This document shows, one piece after another, positions 45,047-53,774 of a stretch of 64,000 nt of DNA (its first letter is position 1; each line of letters opens with the position of its first letter). This DNA comes from Pedobacter sp. Leaf170. GTDB taxonomy: Bacteria; Bacteroidota; Bacteroidia; Sphingobacteriales; Sphingobacteriaceae. Made by a program: the position numbers and the translations under genes. The stretch spans positions 62,001 through 126,000 of the forward strand of contig NZ_CAKLBP010000007.1 of NCBI RefSeq assembly GCF_920984665.1. Reading direction: 5' to 3'. A model generated the notes under the pieces. The model saw nothing but the letters and a program-made list of their open reading frames with translations, searched no databases and had not been told where the DNA came from.

Positions 45047-46138
45047 TTAAACTAAAAATCCGCCGCCAAGTAAATCATTACCTTCATAGAATACAGCTGA
45101 TTGGCCAGGTGCAATGGCAGAAACATTATGATCAAAAACCACACGCATTCTGTCTTTTTCCTGTACAATTGTACTTAACATACCTGCGTCTTTGTATCTG
45201 ATTTTTGTAATTACATCATTCAAAGGTTCTTCAATACTAGCATATTTTACAAGGTTGATGTTTCTAACCATCGCTTCCTTACGTTCTAATTCTTCGGCTC
45301 TGCCCAAAACAACGGTATTACTTTCTGGTAGTATTTGGGTAACAAACATTGGTTCGCCAAAAGCTACACCCAAACCTTTACGCTGGCCAATAGTATAAAA
45401 TGGATAACCTTTATGTTGTCCAACCACCATTCCATTGCTTAGAATGAAATTTCCACCTGCAACACGGTCTTCTAAATCTTCAACCTTATGGCGTAAAAAT
45501 GCTCTGTAATCATTATCTGGTACGAAACAGATTTCATAGCTTTCAGATTTTTTTGCAAGCTCTTCCTGCCCCATATCTAAAGCCATTTGTCTTATATCCG
45601 CTTTTGCGAAACTGCCCAAAGGGAATTTTGTACGAGAAAGATTTTCTTGAGAAACACCCCACAAAACGTAAGATTGGTCTTTATTTTCGTCTTTACCTTT
45701 CGAAATTACATAACGTCCGCTGTCTTGTTGGCGGATGTTGGCATAATGTCCGGTTGCAATAAATTCGCAATCTAATTTGTTAGCACGTTTTAATAAAGCT
45801 TCCCATTTAATGTGCGTATTACATAAAACACAAGGATTTGGCGTTCTTCCTGCTAAATATTCATCGACAAAATTATCGATAACATAATCGCCAAATTCAT
45901 CTCGAATATCCAAAATATAATGAGGAAAACCATAATTTACAGCCAATGTGCGGGCATCATTAATACTATCCAGCGAGCAACAACCAGTTTCCTTACTGCT
46001 GCCGCCAGAAGATGCATAATCCCAGGTCTTCATCGTAAGGCCGATAACTTCGTAACCCTGTTCATGTAACATAACTGCAGCTACCGAACTATCAACCCCG
46101 CCACTCATGGCTACCAGAATTCTACCGTGTTTACTCAT
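45047..46138 (-). CDS. mnmA: tRNA 2-thiouridine(34) synthase MnmA
   Basis: The start is set at 46138 (MSKHGRIL); an ATG at 46180 would add 14 residues before the normal N-terminus. The 363-residue enzyme has the PP-loop VAMSGGVDSSVAA (9-21), the tRNA-binding LTMKTWDY, and catalytic Cys103 (NPCVLCN) with Cys204 (YEICFVPD). It places sulfur on U34 of tRNAs for Lys, Glu and Gln. CAAAAATA at 46156-46163 (TATTTTTG on the minus strand) is a fitting -7 box just upstream. Confidence 0.96.
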   Translation of the reverse strand: MSKHGRILVAMSGGVDSSVAAVMLHEQGYEVIGLTMKTWDYASSGGSSKETGCCSLDSINDARTLAVNYGFPHYILDIRDEFGDYVIDNFVDEYLAGRTPNPCVLCNTHIKWEALLKRANKLDCEFIATGHYANIRQQDSGRYVISKGKDENKDQSYVLWGVSQENLSRTKFPLGSFAKADIRQMALDMGQEELAKKSESYEICFVPDNDYRAFLRHKVEDLEDRVAGGNFILSNGMVVGQHKGYPFYTIGQRKGLGVAFGEPMFVTQILPESNTVVLGRAEELERKEAMVRNINLVKYASIEEPLNDVITKIRYKDAGMLSTIVQEKDRMRVVFDHNVSAIAPGQSAVFYEGNDLLGGGFLV

Positions 46139-46180
46139 CTTAAAATTATTGGATGCAAAAATAAGGTTTTCTTCCCTCAA

Positions 46181-46389
46181 TTTAAGTAAAGCAAGTCAGT
46201 TACTTGTAAAAACCTAAGTTTATGGTTTGATAGAATTTGTAAAGCAAAAGCAGTGTATAAATTAATGTTCGTCCAGCTTTTTGCTCATACCTACCTGCGG
46301 TAGGCAAGCGCCTGCAGGTCTTAATCACAAGGCCAGTATCCGCTTAAATCTGGTTTTAAAACTTTAAACTAAAACCAATGACAACTGTA
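46181..46389. other. Non-coding stretch with palindromes before the repeat array
   Basis: No gene is seen. CCTACCTGCGGTAGG (46290-46304) is a small palindrome and CCTGCAGG follows at 46311. The core CCTGCGGT recurs in the larger palindrome at 47108-47128, on the other side of the repeat array. Confidence 0.5.
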
Positions 46390-47013
46390 GTCATTTCGAT
46401 TGGAGCGCAGCGAAATATAGTAATCATTGAACTTAATTTAAACCTAAGTTAAAAGATTTCTCCGCTTCGGTCGAAATGACGATTGCGCTATGAGCTGAAA
46501 GCCTATTAAACCCACAAAATTTTCCTTCATTTCATTGGTGCACAACGAAATAGAGAAATCTTTGAACTTAATTTAAACCTATTTTAAAAGATTTCTCCGC
46601 TTCGGTCGAAATGACGATTGCGCTATGAGCCTTCAAACTAAACCCGCAACCTCTGCCGTCATTTCGATTGGAGCGCAGCGAAATAGAGAAATCTTTGAAC
46701 TTATTTAAAACCTATTTTAAAAGATTTCTCCGCTTCGGTAGAAATGACGATTGCGCTATGAGCTGGCAAACTAAACCCGCAACCTCTGCCGTCATTTCGA
46801 TTGGAGCACAACGAAATAGAGAAATCTTTGAACTTATTTAAACCTATTTTAAAAGATTTCTCCGCTTCGGTAGAAATGAGGATTGCGCTATGAGCTGGCA
46901 AACTAAATCCGCAACCTCTGCCGTCATTTCGATTGGAGCGCAGCGAAATAGAGAAATCTTTGAACTTATTTAAAACCTATTATAAAAGATTTCTCCGCTT
47001 CGTTAGAAATGAC
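46390..47013. repeat. Five tandem ~133-bp self-complementary repeats
   Basis: Cores lie at 46390-46480, 46526-46615, 46658-46748, 46791-46880 and 46923-47013, spaced 132-136 bases. Each core opens with GTCATTTCGATTGGAGC and closes with GGTCGAAATGAC or a one-base variant. An inner AGAGAAATCTTT/AAAGATTTCTC arm makes each core a long imperfect hairpin. The linkers (GATTGCGCTATGAGC..) are also conserved. The outermost copies are the most diverged. Confidence 0.92.
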
Positions 47014-47037
47014 GATTGCGCTATGAGCCTGCAAACT

Positions 47038-47143
47038 AAACCCGACATGGCGAAAATACTTTTTGAGGTACTGACTTTAATAAATTGGAACCCTTAACAA
47101 AAAGATTGCCTGCCTGCGGTTGGCAGGCAGCATTTGGCGGGAC
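47038..47143. repeat. Repeat-like element with internal palindrome
   Basis: It begins AAACCCGACA (47038-47047) and ends TGGCGGGAC (47135-47143), the same borders as the block at 35097-35149. Inside, GCCTGCC (47108-47114) and GGCAGGC (47122-47128) form a hairpin. Confidence 0.45.
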
Positions 47144-47291
47144 TACAGCAACCGAGAAGCAATACAACTGCTTTTCAAAATATTTATATAAAACATTGTA
47201 TTTTTTTAGTTAGTTAATCGATTTAGACTTACTTTACATTATCAATTACAGATAAATTAATACCTTAGAATCTTTAAATTTTAAAACTGAT

Positions 47292-49577
47292 ATGATTAAA
47301 AAGATTATCCTGCCTTGTTTGCTGTTTTCTGCTTTTGCAGTTTCTGCACAGCAAAATTTGGTGCAGTATGTTAAGCCGATAATTGGTACATCAAAAATGG
47401 GGCATACTTATCCAGGTGCTACAGTTCCATTTGGCGCTGTACAACTTAGTCCGGAAACTGATACTTTATCTTACGAAGTAAATGGAAAGTATAATGGTGA
47501 TGTTTACAAGTATTGTGCTGGCTATAAATACGAAGATAAAACCATTACAGGTTTTAGTCACACGCATTTTAGTGGCACAGGCCATTCAGATTTGGGCGAT
47601 TTTTTAATCATGCCAACTCAAGGTAAATTGCAATTAAATCCTGGTACTGCAAGTGATCCAAAATCAGGTTATCGCTCTGCATATTCGCATGCAAATGAAG
47701 TTGCTGAGGCTGGTTATTATAAGGTAAAGCTAGATGATGATAATATCACAGCTGAATTAACAGCTACAACCCGTGTTGGTATGCATCAATATACCTTCCC
47801 AAAATCAGATCAATCGCACATTATTTTAGATTTGATGGCTGGAATTTACAACTATGATGAAAAAACCGTTTGGACTTATGTACGTGTTGTAAATGATACT
47901 CTGGTAACAGGTTATCGCCAAACAAATGGATGGGCCAGAACAAGAACGGTTTATTTTGCAATGAGTTTTTCTAAACCATTTAAAAGCTATGGCAGAAAGA
48001 GTTACGATGCAAAACAAGCTTACAGGGGTTTCTGGGGTAAATTTAACCAAGACAAAAACTTCCCCGAAATTGCCGGTAAAAAGTTAAAAATGTTTTTCGA
48101 TTTTGATACAGAAGAGGGAGAGAAAGTTAAAATTAAGTTCGCTTTATCTCCGGTAAGCCAGGAAAATGCTTTACAAAATATGCGTGGCGAAATTTACGGT
48201 TGGGATTTTAATAAAGTTAAGCAACAGGCACAAAGTACCTGGAACAAAGAGTTAAACAAGATTCAGGTAAATGCATCAAATGATAATAAAATAAACTTCT
48301 ACACGGCACTATATCATTCATTTATAAATCCAACGGTTTATACAGATTTAAACGGAGAATATAAAGGTTTGGACCAAGGAATACATAAAGCTGATGGCTT
48401 TACAAATTATACCACATTTTCTCTTTGGGATACTTACAGAGCTCTTCATCCATTTTTTAACATCATGCAACCGGGTAGAAGTAATGATATGGTAAAATCA
48501 ATGATGGCACATTTTGACCAAAGCAGTTTACACATGTTGCCAATTTGGTCGCATTATGCAAATGATAATTGGTGCATGAGCGGTTACCACAGTGTTTCTG
48601 TAATTTCTGATGCGATTATTAAAGGAACTTACAATGGCGATGCGAACAAAGCATTGGATGCTTGCATTGCAACGGCCAACCATCGCGATTATGAAGGAAT
48701 TGGTTATTACATCGACAAAGGATTTATTCCAGCGGATAAAAGTGGCGTTTCAGTTTCCAATAATTTAGAATATTCTTATGATGATTGGGCTATTGCGCAA
48801 CTCGCTAAAAAGCTAAATAGAATGGATGTTTACGATGATTTTATTAAACGTTCTAACAACTGGAGGAATAACTGGGATGCAGCCTCAGGCTTTATGCGAC
48901 CAAAATTGGCAGATGGAACATTCAAAAAAGAATTCGATCCAAAAGATACTGAAGGGCAGGGTTTTATAGAAGGAAATAGCTGGAATTACAGTTTCTTTGT
49001 TCCGCATGACCCGGCTGCGCTTATGGAAGTGATGGGTGGTAAAGCGAAATTTGCCTCGCGTTTAGATACATTATTTACCATGCATTTACCAGATGAATTT
49101 TTTGCGCATACTGAGGATATTACCCGCGAAGGAATAATTGGTGGTTATGTACATGGTAACGAGCCTGCGCATCACATCGCTTATTTTTACAATTGGGCTG
49201 GTCAGCCTTGGAAAACCCAGGCTCAGGTTCGCCATATTTTAAATATGCAATATAAACCTACTGCAGATGGTTTAGGTGGAAATGATGACTGCGGGCAAAT
49301 GAGTGCCTGGTATATGTTTTCGTCGTTAGGATTTTACCCCGTTTCTCCAGGTTCTGATGTTTACTCATTAGGCAGTCCGGCTGTGAATAATGCGGTTTTA
49401 AATCTCGAGAATGGTAAAACTTTTACAGTTGAAGCAATAAAACAAAGTCCTAAAAATGTTTACGTGCAAAAGGTTATGTTAAATGGTAAAGAAATTACCA
49501 ATTACCAAATTAAACATAGCGACATTACAAATGGTGGTAAATTAACATTTTACATGTCGCCCAAGCCGAAGAAATAA
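47292..49577 (+). CDS. GH92-family alpha-mannosidase
   Basis: A 761-residue secreted enzyme (signal 1-20, ending VSAQQ) with GH92 landmarks: YVKPIIGTSKMGHTYPGATVPFG-like opening, THFSGTGHSDLGDF, SLWDTYRALHP, GNEPAHHIAYFY and GNDDCGQMSAWYMFSSLGFYPV (the calcium/base region). GH92 enzymes are calcium-dependent exo-mannosidases that remove alpha-1,2, -1,3 or -1,4-linked mannose with inversion. It opens the N-glycan locus, follows the repeat array and ends at a strong terminator. Its subclass differs from the second GH92 at 53775. Confidence 0.93.
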   Translation: MIKKIILPCLLFSAFAVSAQQNLVQYVKPIIGTSKMGHTYPGATVPFGAVQLSPETDTLSYEVNGKYNGDVYKYCAGYKYEDKTITGFSHTHFSGTGHSDLGDFLIMPTQGKLQLNPGTASDPKSGYRSAYSHANEVAEAGYYKVKLDDDNITAELTATTRVGMHQYTFPKSDQSHIILDLMAGIYNYDEKTVWTYVRVVNDTLVTGYRQTNGWARTRTVYFAMSFSKPFKSYGRKSYDAKQAYRGFWGKFNQDKNFPEIAGKKLKMFFDFDTEEGEKVKIKFALSPVSQENALQNMRGEIYGWDFNKVKQQAQSTWNKELNKIQVNASNDNKINFYTALYHSFINPTVYTDLNGEYKGLDQGIHKADGFTNYTTFSLWDTYRALHPFFNIMQPGRSNDMVKSMMAHFDQSSLHMLPIWSHYANDNWCMSGYHSVSVISDAIIKGTYNGDANKALDACIATANHRDYEGIGYYIDKGFIPADKSGVSVSNNLEYSYDDWAIAQLAKKLNRMDVYDDFIKRSNNWRNNWDAASGFMRPKLADGTFKKEFDPKDTEGQGFIEGNSWNYSFFVPHDPAALMEVMGGKAKFASRLDTLFTMHLPDEFFAHTEDITREGIIGGYVHGNEPAHHIAYFYNWAGQPWKTQAQVRHILNMQYKPTADGLGGNDDCGQMSAWYMFSSLGFYPVSPGSDVYSLGSPAVNNAVLNLENGKTFTVEAIKQSPKNVYVQKVMLNGKEITNYQIKHSDITNGGKLTFYMSPKPKK

Positions 49578-49598
49578 CACATCCTATTAGATTTGCTT

Positions 49599-49628
49599 AC
49601 CGCTGGCATAATAACCAGCGGTTTTTTT
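49599..49628 (+). terminator. Intrinsic terminator after the first GH92 gene
   Basis: ACCGCTGG (49599-49606) and CCAGCGGT (49614-49621) form a perfect stem followed by seven Ts. Confidence 0.92.
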
Positions 49629-49632
49629 GTTT

Positions 49633-50820
49633 CTATAAATACCTTAACCACCAATTGCTGTGTGTTTGTTTATACTTTTTAAACCATTTACATGGATAAT
49701 AAAGCGATGCAACCACAAAAATCCATATTGCATAAACTATCCATAAATTATAGCCAAAAGCAACCGGTCGAAAGAAAAATGGCATCTGGATTATCTGAGC
49801 GGATGTGTTTCCCTCTAAAAAAAATAAAGCCACCAGAATGGTGTGCAATAGGTAAAAGTGCAAAATGTAATAAAAAAATGGAACGGAACCATATACGGAA
49901 AGCACTTTGCTTAGCTTATTAACAGCACCTTCTGTAATTGCCAAAAGAAGCAAGGCAACACCAATAGTCATCCCAGTAAACTGAAGTGATGGCGGATACT
50001 TGCTGACATTAAAAAACGACAATAAGTTTTTAACTAAATCGTGATATTCTTTGCGTGGAGCCGGGTCGCCGTAAACACTCAATAAACGTAAGCCCACGAA
50101 AATGACCAAAGCCAGTGCCCCAAAGTTGAGCAGATTTCTGTTTCTCTTAACTGGATTAAAATCTTTATTAAACCATTTTCCTGTGGCGTAGCCGAGAAAC
50201 ATTACACCGGTCCAAGGTAGGATAGCATAGAAAACCCCAATAAAATGGTTATTACCGATGGGTACAACAGTACCAAAAGCCGTAAAAAATATTTTTAAAA
50301 CAAGGTTGAGGTTTTCATCATTCGGTGCTGGAAAGAGATTGAAAATATTATGGCCTAAAACTAAAAGTAAGCCAAATACCAGCACGAATTTGTAGGAAAT
50401 CCGACTAAAAATAGCCAGAAAAATCATGCTCCAGCCAATAGCCCAGATTACCTGTAAAATAACAAAATTATATGTAGGATTAAATGTTAAGCCAAGCGTA
50501 ACGATTGCAACCTCAATAAAAATTAACCATAAGCCCCTTTTAAATAGAAAAGCGCTCGATTGCGATGGCGTTTTATTTTGAGCAGAAAGATATGCAGATA
50601 GCCCAGATAAGAAAACAAACGTTGGCGCACAAAAATGAGTAATCCATCTGGTAAAAAATAAAAATGGCGTTGTGGTATCAGGATTTAAGGGGTCGCCCGT
50701 CATGGCTTGAATGTGAAAAAAATCTCTTGTATGATCGAGTGCCATGATAATCATTACAAGTCCTCTCAGAATATCAATAGAAACAATTCGTTTTGATAAA
50801 AGCTTTTGTTCAGCATTCAT
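49633..50820 (-). CDS. HGSNAT-like (DUF1624) membrane acyltransferase
   Basis: A 395-residue protein with about ten membrane helices. Its opening VSIDILRGLVMIIMALDHTRDFFH (a 24-residue block, ~13-36) contains the conserved His of heparan-alpha-glucosaminide N-acetyltransferase-like proteins, and FVFLSGLSAYL follows. In the human enzyme acetyl passes across the membrane to a terminal glucosamine. In bacteria the acceptor is unknown. It is transcribed against the mannosidase genes but sits inside the N-glycan locus, so a sugar acceptor is plausible, though inferred only from position. Confidence 0.75.
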   Translation of the reverse strand: MNAEQKLLSKRIVSIDILRGLVMIIMALDHTRDFFHIQAMTGDPLNPDTTTPFLFFTRWITHFCAPTFVFLSGLSAYLSAQNKTPSQSSAFLFKRGLWLIFIEVAIVTLGLTFNPTYNFVILQVIWAIGWSMIFLAIFSRISYKFVLVFGLLLVLGHNIFNLFPAPNDENLNLVLKIFFTAFGTVVPIGNNHFIGVFYAILPWTGVMFLGYATGKWFNKDFNPVKRNRNLLNFGALALVIFVGLRLLSVYGDPAPRKEYHDLVKNLLSFFNVSKYPPSLQFTGMTIGVALLLLAITEGAVNKLSKVLSVYGSVPFFYYILHFYLLHTILVALFFLEGNTSAQIIQMPFFFRPVAFGYNLWIVYAIWIFVVASLYYPCKWFKKYKQTHSNWWLRYL

Positions 50821-51217
50821 GATTTCGGGATGAAATTGATTAAAAGTTTGGTTAGAATAGTAATTGTAGAATTAAATATACGCAGTAATTGAATAATTGT
50901 TAGAAAAAATCTTTTGAAAAAAATCAGATAAAAATTAAAAACAGGTAAACTAAGAATATATTCCTAAAAGGAGTGAATTTAGAAATGTTAATAACCTTGA
51001 CTTATTACTAATATTAAAATGCAAAATATGGCTTGATTAAGCTCAATATAAATTTTCGATAACATTATGATGTTGATAAAATTCATAAAAAATGTTGATA
51101 ATGCTTAAGAATAAATATTTAGGTTTATGTAAGCCATTAATTATCCCTAATTAAAAGCTGGTTGAAGTTGCAGGCAAAATTTGCAAATGAAGCTGGTTTT
51201 TATAAAAGAATTTCAAA
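50821..51217. other. 397-bp very AT-rich gap, no feature seen
   Basis: No credible frame, hairpin or RNA was found on either strand. It separates the acyltransferase gene from two short orphan frames and must carry any promoters of both. Confidence 0.5.
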
Positions 51218-51445
51218 ATGCCTAACCTATTTCAAACTCCAGGAGTTTACATCGAAGAGATTAGCAATCTAATATCTCAGGATACACTTATATCCATATC
51301 TACACAAGGATTTTCTTATCAAGACGGAATAATTAATAAAAAGATATCTTCAAAATTTATAGATATTCCTGATTTCAGATTATACGCATCCTTAAGCCCA
51401 GTTAAGCAATCTGCATTCAATAATTCTCAACCTAAAATTTATTAA
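51218..51445 (+). pseudogene. Orphan fragment resembling the N-terminus of a contractile tail-sheath protein
   Basis: A 75-residue frame begins MPNLFQTPGVYIEEISNL. The segment TPGVYIEEI is the typical start of tail-sheath proteins of contractile phages and extracellular injection systems. Real sheaths have 350-700 residues; here the frame stops after 75, and the rest has no recognisable sheath core. No tube, baseplate or ATPase genes are adjacent. It is either a remnant of a lost injection system or a domesticated short protein. The call rests on the N-terminal motif only. Confidence 0.5.
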
Positions 51446-51461
51446 TCTAATAAAGCATCTT

Positions 51462-51953
51462 ATGATCTTATTTTCATCCATCAGAACAAAGGCAGATAGA
51501 TTGACCAATATCTTGCCTGATAATCAAACTGAAGATCCATTTCTTCAAAGCGATTGCATTAATAATAAAAAATTCAATCAAAATATAGCCGACAGTGATT
51601 TAGAAGACTTTATGAACGACTATGAAGCTTTGGCCTTTTATGTTACCCAAGGTATAAAACCAGAGTGGTTACCTTTAAACGCCACATTTGAGCCTTCAAA
51701 AATTCTATTGGATCTGCATAATAATTATGCAAGCTTATTTGCCGATTTTATTCAATCTATAAAAAATAATTGCGATTGTTTAGAAAGAGCGATTAAACTT
51801 ATTGATAGACATACCTACAGTTTCAATCATAGTTTCCGGGCAGAAATTTCTAACAGTTCTGGTTTTACAGAAATAAATCACGATTGGCTTTTTCTTTTAG
51901 CTTCTGATGGTTTGGCAGAGACAAACCAACCTTTAGCAAAATCAGATTATTAG
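51462..51953 (+). CDS. Hypothetical acidic protein next to the sheath-like fragment
   Basis: A 163-residue soluble protein, mostly helical and acidic at the N-terminus. The segment LAFYVTQGIKPEWLPL (~56-71), then a leucine-rich helix and AIKLIDRHTYSF, faintly recalls the repeated 'Y-x-x-x-G-x-x-P-W' pattern of the tape-measure proteins of Bacteroidota injection systems. This is weak. It begins 16 bases after the sheath-like fragment on the same strand, which is the main reason to consider a shared origin. It may equally be an unrelated small gene. Confidence 0.45.
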   Translation: MILFSSIRTKADRLTNILPDNQTEDPFLQSDCINNKKFNQNIADSDLEDFMNDYEALAFYVTQGIKPEWLPLNATFEPSKILLDLHNNYASLFADFIQSIKNNCDCLERAIKLIDRHTYSFNHSFRAEISNSSGFTEINHDWLFLLASDGLAETNQPLAKSDY

Positions 51954-52073
51954 TTTCCTTTCATCAAGGTACCCATTCAAGTCACTAAAACCACTGCTTT
52001 TAGTATATGCTTGTAATATCTTTGGTACGTATAGCAAAATCGATTTAGTAATACCTCAATTGCCTTTTTTGAT

Positions 52074-52105
52074 TTTGAACTTCAGAAAATTTTAATATAT
52101 ATTTG
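52074..52105 (+). promoter_or_regulatory. Bacteroidota promoter upstream of the GH125 gene
   Basis: TTTG at 52074-52077, a 20-base spacer and TATATTTG at 52098-52105 match the consensus in all fixed positions. The GH125 start codon is 113 bases downstream. Confidence 0.6.
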
Positions 52106-52217
52106 TTTTAGTTCTAACCGGATTATTAAATAAGTTAATCAATGCACTTAAGCATATAGCGGCATTTATCTACCATTGTATATAAAAAACCTGAAATAAA
52201 TACACGATAATATAATT

Positions 52218-53642
52218 ATGAAAAGACGAACTTTTATTCAAAACACGAGCTTATTGGGTGCAGGTGTTGTGGCTTCGAAATTTTCTTTTGCTACAGCATT
52301 AGCTCCAGAATTTCCAATAGTTAGAGTTGCTGAAGGTAAAAGACATTTCAAAAGTAAAGCAGTAGACAATGCAATTAAAACATTTCAAAGCAAAGTTAAA
52401 AACCCTGAATTGAACTGGCTTTTCGAAAATTGCTTTCCTAATACTTTAGATACTACAGTTTATTATTCAGATAAAAATGGCAAACCAGATACTTATGTAA
52501 TTACTGGAGATATTGATGCCATGTGGTTGCGTGATAGTTCTGCCCAGGTTTGGCCATATTTACAATTTGTAAATGAAGATGAGCCTTTAAAAAAGCTAAT
52601 TTCAGGGGTTATTAGCCACCAAACGCAATGCGTTCTAAAAGATCCTTATGCAAATGCCTTTTATGGTGATGCAACAAAAGTAGGGGAATGGAAAACAGAC
52701 CGTACAGATATGCAAGCCGGTGTACATGAGCGTAAATGGGAAATTGATTCGTTGTGTTACCCAATTCGTTTGGCCTACTTTTACTGGAAAAAAACCGGCG
52801 ATAAGGCGCCTTTCGATACTAACTGGAAAAAAGGAATTGAAACAACTCTAAAAACTTTTAAAGAACAACAGCGTAAAACTAACAATGGTCCTTATCATTT
52901 TCAGCGTAATACGCAACATCCAACTGATTCGTTGCCAATGGCAGGTTATGGTTTTCCTGTTAATCCTGTGGGTTTAATTTGTTCGGCTTTTCGCCCAAGC
53001 GATGATGCAACAATATTTCCGTTTTTAATACCATCAAACTTCTTTGCGGTAACCAGTTTAAAGCAGGCTGCAGAAATGATAAAAGCTTTGCAAAGCGATG
53101 CCAAATTAGAGAGCAGTTTATTAAATCTTGCTGATGAAGTAAGTGCAGCAATTCAAAAACATGCTATTGTAAATCATCCTAAATATGGAAAAATCTATGC
53201 CTTTGAGGTTGATGGTTTTGGAAGCACTTATTTAATGGATGATTCTAATGTACCGAGTTTATTAAGTTTGCCTTATTTGGGTGCTGTTAAACTTGATGAT
53301 CCGATTTATCAAAACACCAGAAAGTTTGCGCTCTCACTTGATAATCCCTACTTCTTTAAAGGCACAGCCGCTGAAGGTATTGGTGGGCCACACGTTGGAC
53401 AAGATATGATTTGGCCAATGAGTATTACGATGAGGGCTTTAACCTCAACAGATGATAAAGAAATTAAATGGTGTATAGAAACCTTACAGAAAACACATGC
53501 TGGTACGGGTTTCATGCACGAAGCATTTCATAAAAACGACCCGGCCAAATTTACCCGCTCTTGGTTTGCCTGGTCAAATACCTTATTTGGTGAGTTACTT
53601 TGGAGAACTTACCATGAAAAACCTGCACTTTTAAAAGTTTAA
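52218..53642 (+). CDS. GH125-family exo-alpha-1,6-mannosidase
   Basis: A 474-residue protein with a Tat-like or Sec signal (KRRTFIQNTSLLGAG) and the GH125 pattern. This comprises TYVITGDIDAMWLRDSSAQV (20 residues, ~93-112), HERKWEIDSLCYP (the Asp of EIDSL fits the general acid), YGFPVNPVGLICSAFRPSDD and the C-terminal FTRSWFAWSNTLFGELL. GH125 enzymes remove non-reducing alpha-1,6-mannose without metal ions, complementing the GH92 enzymes on branched mannose glycans. It has its own good promoter and a terminator. Confidence 0.93.
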   Translation: MKRRTFIQNTSLLGAGVVASKFSFATALAPEFPIVRVAEGKRHFKSKAVDNAIKTFQSKVKNPELNWLFENCFPNTLDTTVYYSDKNGKPDTYVITGDIDAMWLRDSSAQVWPYLQFVNEDEPLKKLISGVISHQTQCVLKDPYANAFYGDATKVGEWKTDRTDMQAGVHERKWEIDSLCYPIRLAYFYWKKTGDKAPFDTNWKKGIETTLKTFKEQQRKTNNGPYHFQRNTQHPTDSLPMAGYGFPVNPVGLICSAFRPSDDATIFPFLIPSNFFAVTSLKQAAEMIKALQSDAKLESSLLNLADEVSAAIQKHAIVNHPKYGKIYAFEVDGFGSTYLMDDSNVPSLLSLPYLGAVKLDDPIYQNTRKFALSLDNPYFFKGTAAEGIGGPHVGQDMIWPMSITMRALTSTDDKEIKWCIETLQKTHAGTGFMHEAFHKNDPAKFTRSWFAWSNTLFGELLWRTYHEKPALLKV

Positions 53643-53647
53643 TTGTT

Positions 53648-53680
53648 AGCCCGTCTTCAATAAAATGAAGCGGGCTTTTT
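53648..53680 (+). terminator. Intrinsic terminator after the GH125 gene
   Basis: AGCCCG (53648-53653) pairs with CGGGCT (53671-53676), with an inner CTTCA/TGAAG arm, followed by a T run. Confidence 0.85.
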
Positions 53681-53774
53681 AACTTAATAAGTTCTGGTGC
53701 GAAAATGATAAATCGATTTAGGTATTCATAACGCTGAATGTTTATTTGATATCTAACCTAATCTACTAATCCTG

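Noticed and set aside
46701..46901. 66-residue frame across the tandem repeats
   Set aside because: It arises from the repeat periodicity (the protein is internally duplicated) and has no coding character.
46390..47013. Tandem repeats as a possible CRISPR array
   Set aside because: The whole ~133-base unit is conserved, including the linkers; there are no short repeats with unique spacers and no cas genes.
50821..52217. Intact prophage or injection-system island
   Set aside because: Only one 75-residue sheath-like fragment and one uncertain small gene are present; there is no tube, baseplate, ATPase, integrase or attachment site.
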